From: Rudaea cellulosilytica DSM 22992
GTDB lineage: Bacteria; Pseudomonadota; Gammaproteobacteria; Xanthomonadales; Rhodanobacteraceae
Assembly: GCF_000378125.1 (NCBI RefSeq)
Contig: NZ_KB899241.1
Coordinates: forward strand, 719,652 to 783,651
Direction of reading: 5' to 3'
DNA length: 64,000 nucleotides
In this document: positions 62,419-64,000 of the stretch, one piece after another
How positions within the stretch are numbered: position 1 is the stretch's first letter
Layout of the letters: every line of letters starts with the position of its first letter
The notes under the pieces: model-generated
What the model was told of the DNA's origin: nothing
Seen by the model: only the letters and a program-made list of their open reading frames with translations
Databases searched by the model: none
Translations under genes and position numbers: made by a program

Positions 62419-64000
62419 ATGACCGATTCCGCTCTGGACCGAATCCAAACCGCACGGCATCGCTTCTTCGATCAAGGCGATGCGCCGCGCGGACTCGTGC
62501 CTGCGTCGATCCTGCGCTCGTGGCAACGTTGCGCGGGGCTGGGTCTGTCGGAGAATGCGCGGCCTAACGTCGAGCCGCTGGCCGCCACCGCGCTGCGCGA
62601 GGTCTGCCAAAAATACGAAGAGCTGCGCCGCGTCAGCCTGCCCGAAGTGCGCGCGCTATATGCCGATGCGCATGCGACCGGCAGCATCGTCATCCTCACC
62701 GCGCCTGACGGCATGATCCTCGAGGCGCTTGGCAGCGCGAACTTTCTCGACAAGGCGGCACGCGTGTCGCTGCGCCCGGGTGTGCCGTGGAACGAAAACC
62801 ATACCGGCACGAACGCGATCGGCACGGCGATGATCGAAGGTCGCGCGATCGAAGTGCGCGGACCCGAACATTTCTTCGCGCCGCATCGCGTGCTCAGTTG
62901 TTCGGCGGTGCCGATCGTCGATCCGTTCGGCAAGATCGCCGGCGTGCTCGATCTCTCGGGCGAATCCTCGGTGCATCACACGCACGCGCTTGGCATGGTG
63001 CGCTTTGCCGTCGACCAGATCGAGCGGCGTCTGTTCAAACGTGACTTTCCCGGCTGCCGCGTGTTGCGTGTGCAGCGTGATGCCGGCCTGTTCGGCACGG
63101 CGCAGGAAGGCATCCTCGTGTTCGACGGCGAACGCCTCGTTGCGGCCAACCGGCATGGCCTGGGCATGCTCAACCTCGTCCGCGGCGACATCGGCCGCAG
63201 GGAATTCGGCGATCTGTTCGATGCCAAGGTCGAATCGCTGCAAAGCGAGGCGAACCTGCGCGACCATCTTAACAAGCCCATCTTCGTGCGCAGCGATGAG
63301 GCAGCGCCGCATCGGCCGGTAACGGTTTCGACATCGCCGCCCACAGCGGTCGCCGACCATCGCATCGGCAGCGAGCCCGTGTTCGGCGAGCAACTGACCT
63401 TCGAGCTCGATCGCGCGGAACGTGTGCTGCGCGCCGGCATGTCCGTGCTCCTGCTCGGCGAGACCGGCACCGGCAAGGAAGTATTCGCGCGCGAGCTGCA
63501 CCGCCGCCTCGGCAATCGCATGCCATTCGTCGCGGTCAACTGCGCGGGCTTGCCCGAGAGCCTGATCGAATCGGAATTGTTCGGCTACGACGAAGGTGCG
63601 TTCACCGGAGCGAAGCGCCAGGGGACGAAAGGCCTGTTGCGCGAGGCTGACGGCGGCGTGCTGTTCCTCGATGAGATCGGCGATATGCCGCTCGCTGCGC
63701 AGACGCGCCTGCTGCGCGTGCTGCAGGAGCGCGAGGTCACGCCGCTCGGCGGGGGCAAACCGGTCAAGGTCGATTTCACCGTCATCGCCGCGACCAACCG
63801 CAATCTCAATGTCGGCACGCTCGAGCAGTTCCGTTCGGACCTGTTCTTCCGCATCGCGCACTACACGGTGAATCTGCCCGCGCTGCGCGCATATCCCGAT
63901 CGCCGCGCGCTGATCGAAACGTTCTGGCGCCGTCTTGCGGCGGCGACGCCGATCGAAGCGAGCGCGCTTGACGTCCTCGCAGGCTACGACTGGCCCGGCA
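62419..64000 (+). CDS. Sigma-54-dependent activator (AcoR-like), 3' end cut by window
   Basis: 527 codons are visible; the gene runs off the end. The N-terminal region resembles the GAF-type AcoR sensor (SWQRCAGLGLS, NHTGTNAIGTAM). The AAA+ domain begins near 315 with Walker A GETGTGKE, the sigma-54-contacting loop GAFTGA, Walker B-type LFLDEIGDMP, and an Arg-finger region RSDLFFRIAH. The C-terminal HTH is outside. It is divergent from the aldehyde dehydrogenase gene and very probably activates it. The likely signal is an alcohol or aldehyde. Confidence 0.92.
   Translation, partial: MTDSALDRIQTARHRFFDQGDAPRGLVPASILRSWQRCAGLGLSENARPNVEPLAATALREVCQKYEELRRVSLPEVRALYADAHATGSIVILTAPDGMILEALGSANFLDKAARVSLRPGVPWNENHTGTNAIGTAMIEGRAIEVRGPEHFFAPHRVLSCSAVPIVDPFGKIAGVLDLSGESSVHHTHALGMVRFAVDQIERRLFKRDFPGCRVLRVQRDAGLFGTAQEGILVFDGERLVAANRHGLGMLNLVRGDIGRREFGDLFDAKVESLQSEANLRDHLNKPIFVRSDEAAPHRPVTVSTSPPTAVADHRIGSEPVFGEQLTFELDRAERVLRAGMSVLLLGETGTGKEVFARELHRRLGNRMPFVAVNCAGLPESLIESELFGYDEGAFTGAKRQGTKGLLREADGGVLFLDEIGDMPLAAQTRLLRVLQEREVTPLGGGKPVKVDFTVIAATNRNLNVGTLEQFRSDLFFRIAHYTVNLPALRAYPDRRALIETFWRRLAAATPIEASALDVLAGYDWPG

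Overview
This 64 kb window is GC-rich, densely coded, Gram-negative chromosomal DNA. It carries TonB-dependent receptors, lipoproteins, RND and HlyD-type envelope systems, a DUF1820 protein, a TIGR00645/YqhA-type membrane protein and a split B12-dependent ribonucleotide reductase. Together these suggest a gammaproteobacterium, probably Lysobacterales (Xanthomonadales; Rhodanobacteraceae-like). That placement is inference. I saw no rRNA, tRNA, CRISPR array or intact insertion sequence.

Layout. 0-9.5 kb: end of a sensor histidine kinase gene, an RND permease plus its adaptor, then small metabolic and membrane genes. 9.7-17.1 kb: a secreted class C serine hydrolase; an efflux operon (TetR, HlyD lipoprotein, ABC ATPase, ABC permease) with a readable autoregulatory promoter; divergent LysR and DMT transporter genes. 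17-26 kb: PhzF-like protein, UbiA with a long N-terminal extension beside a 160-bp terminal-inverted-repeat element, an FMN-binding glutamate-synthase-like protein, a class I amidotransferase, a DUF481 outer-membrane protein, and a WYL regulator translationally coupled to a patatin. 26-33 kb: periplasmic MsrA, a PNGase A-like secreted protein, then a same-strand group of thioredoxin, NrdJb, a histone H1-like protein and NrdJa. 33-42.5 kb: DegQ-type protease, a phosphate-binding-like protein, HAD hydrolase, S9 peptidase, YqhA-like protein, GNAT and a RimK-like ATP-grasp ligase.

42.5-50.9 kb looks like an accessory block. By eye its GC and third-position bias are lower, it has long gaps, and it ends in a decayed methyltransferase gene. 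It encodes a Tat-exported molybdenum hydroxylase (2Fe-2S subunit, large subunit, three-heme cytochrome c), a TetR regulator divergent from a coniferyl-aldehyde-type dehydrogenase, and an unrecognised exported small protein.

50.9-64 kb is the most interesting region: a quinoprotein alcohol-oxidation locus. A sigma-54 activator (truncated by the window end) faces an aldehyde dehydrogenase gene with a near-consensus -24/-12 promoter and two TGT-N11-ACA sites. On the same strand follow a porin, a PQQ alcohol dehydrogenase with the WDYD lanthanide signature, a single polypeptide joining a XoxJ/PedG-like binding domain to a c-type cytochrome, a DUF779 protein, a close homologue of the PQQ receptor YncD/PqqU, and a second TonB receptor. 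The proposed flow is: alcohol enters by the porin and is oxidised in the periplasm by the quinoprotein; electrons pass to the fused cytochrome; the aldehyde is oxidised by the NAD-linked dehydrogenase. The receptors would supply cofactor (PQQ) and possibly metal. No pqq biosynthesis genes are in the window.
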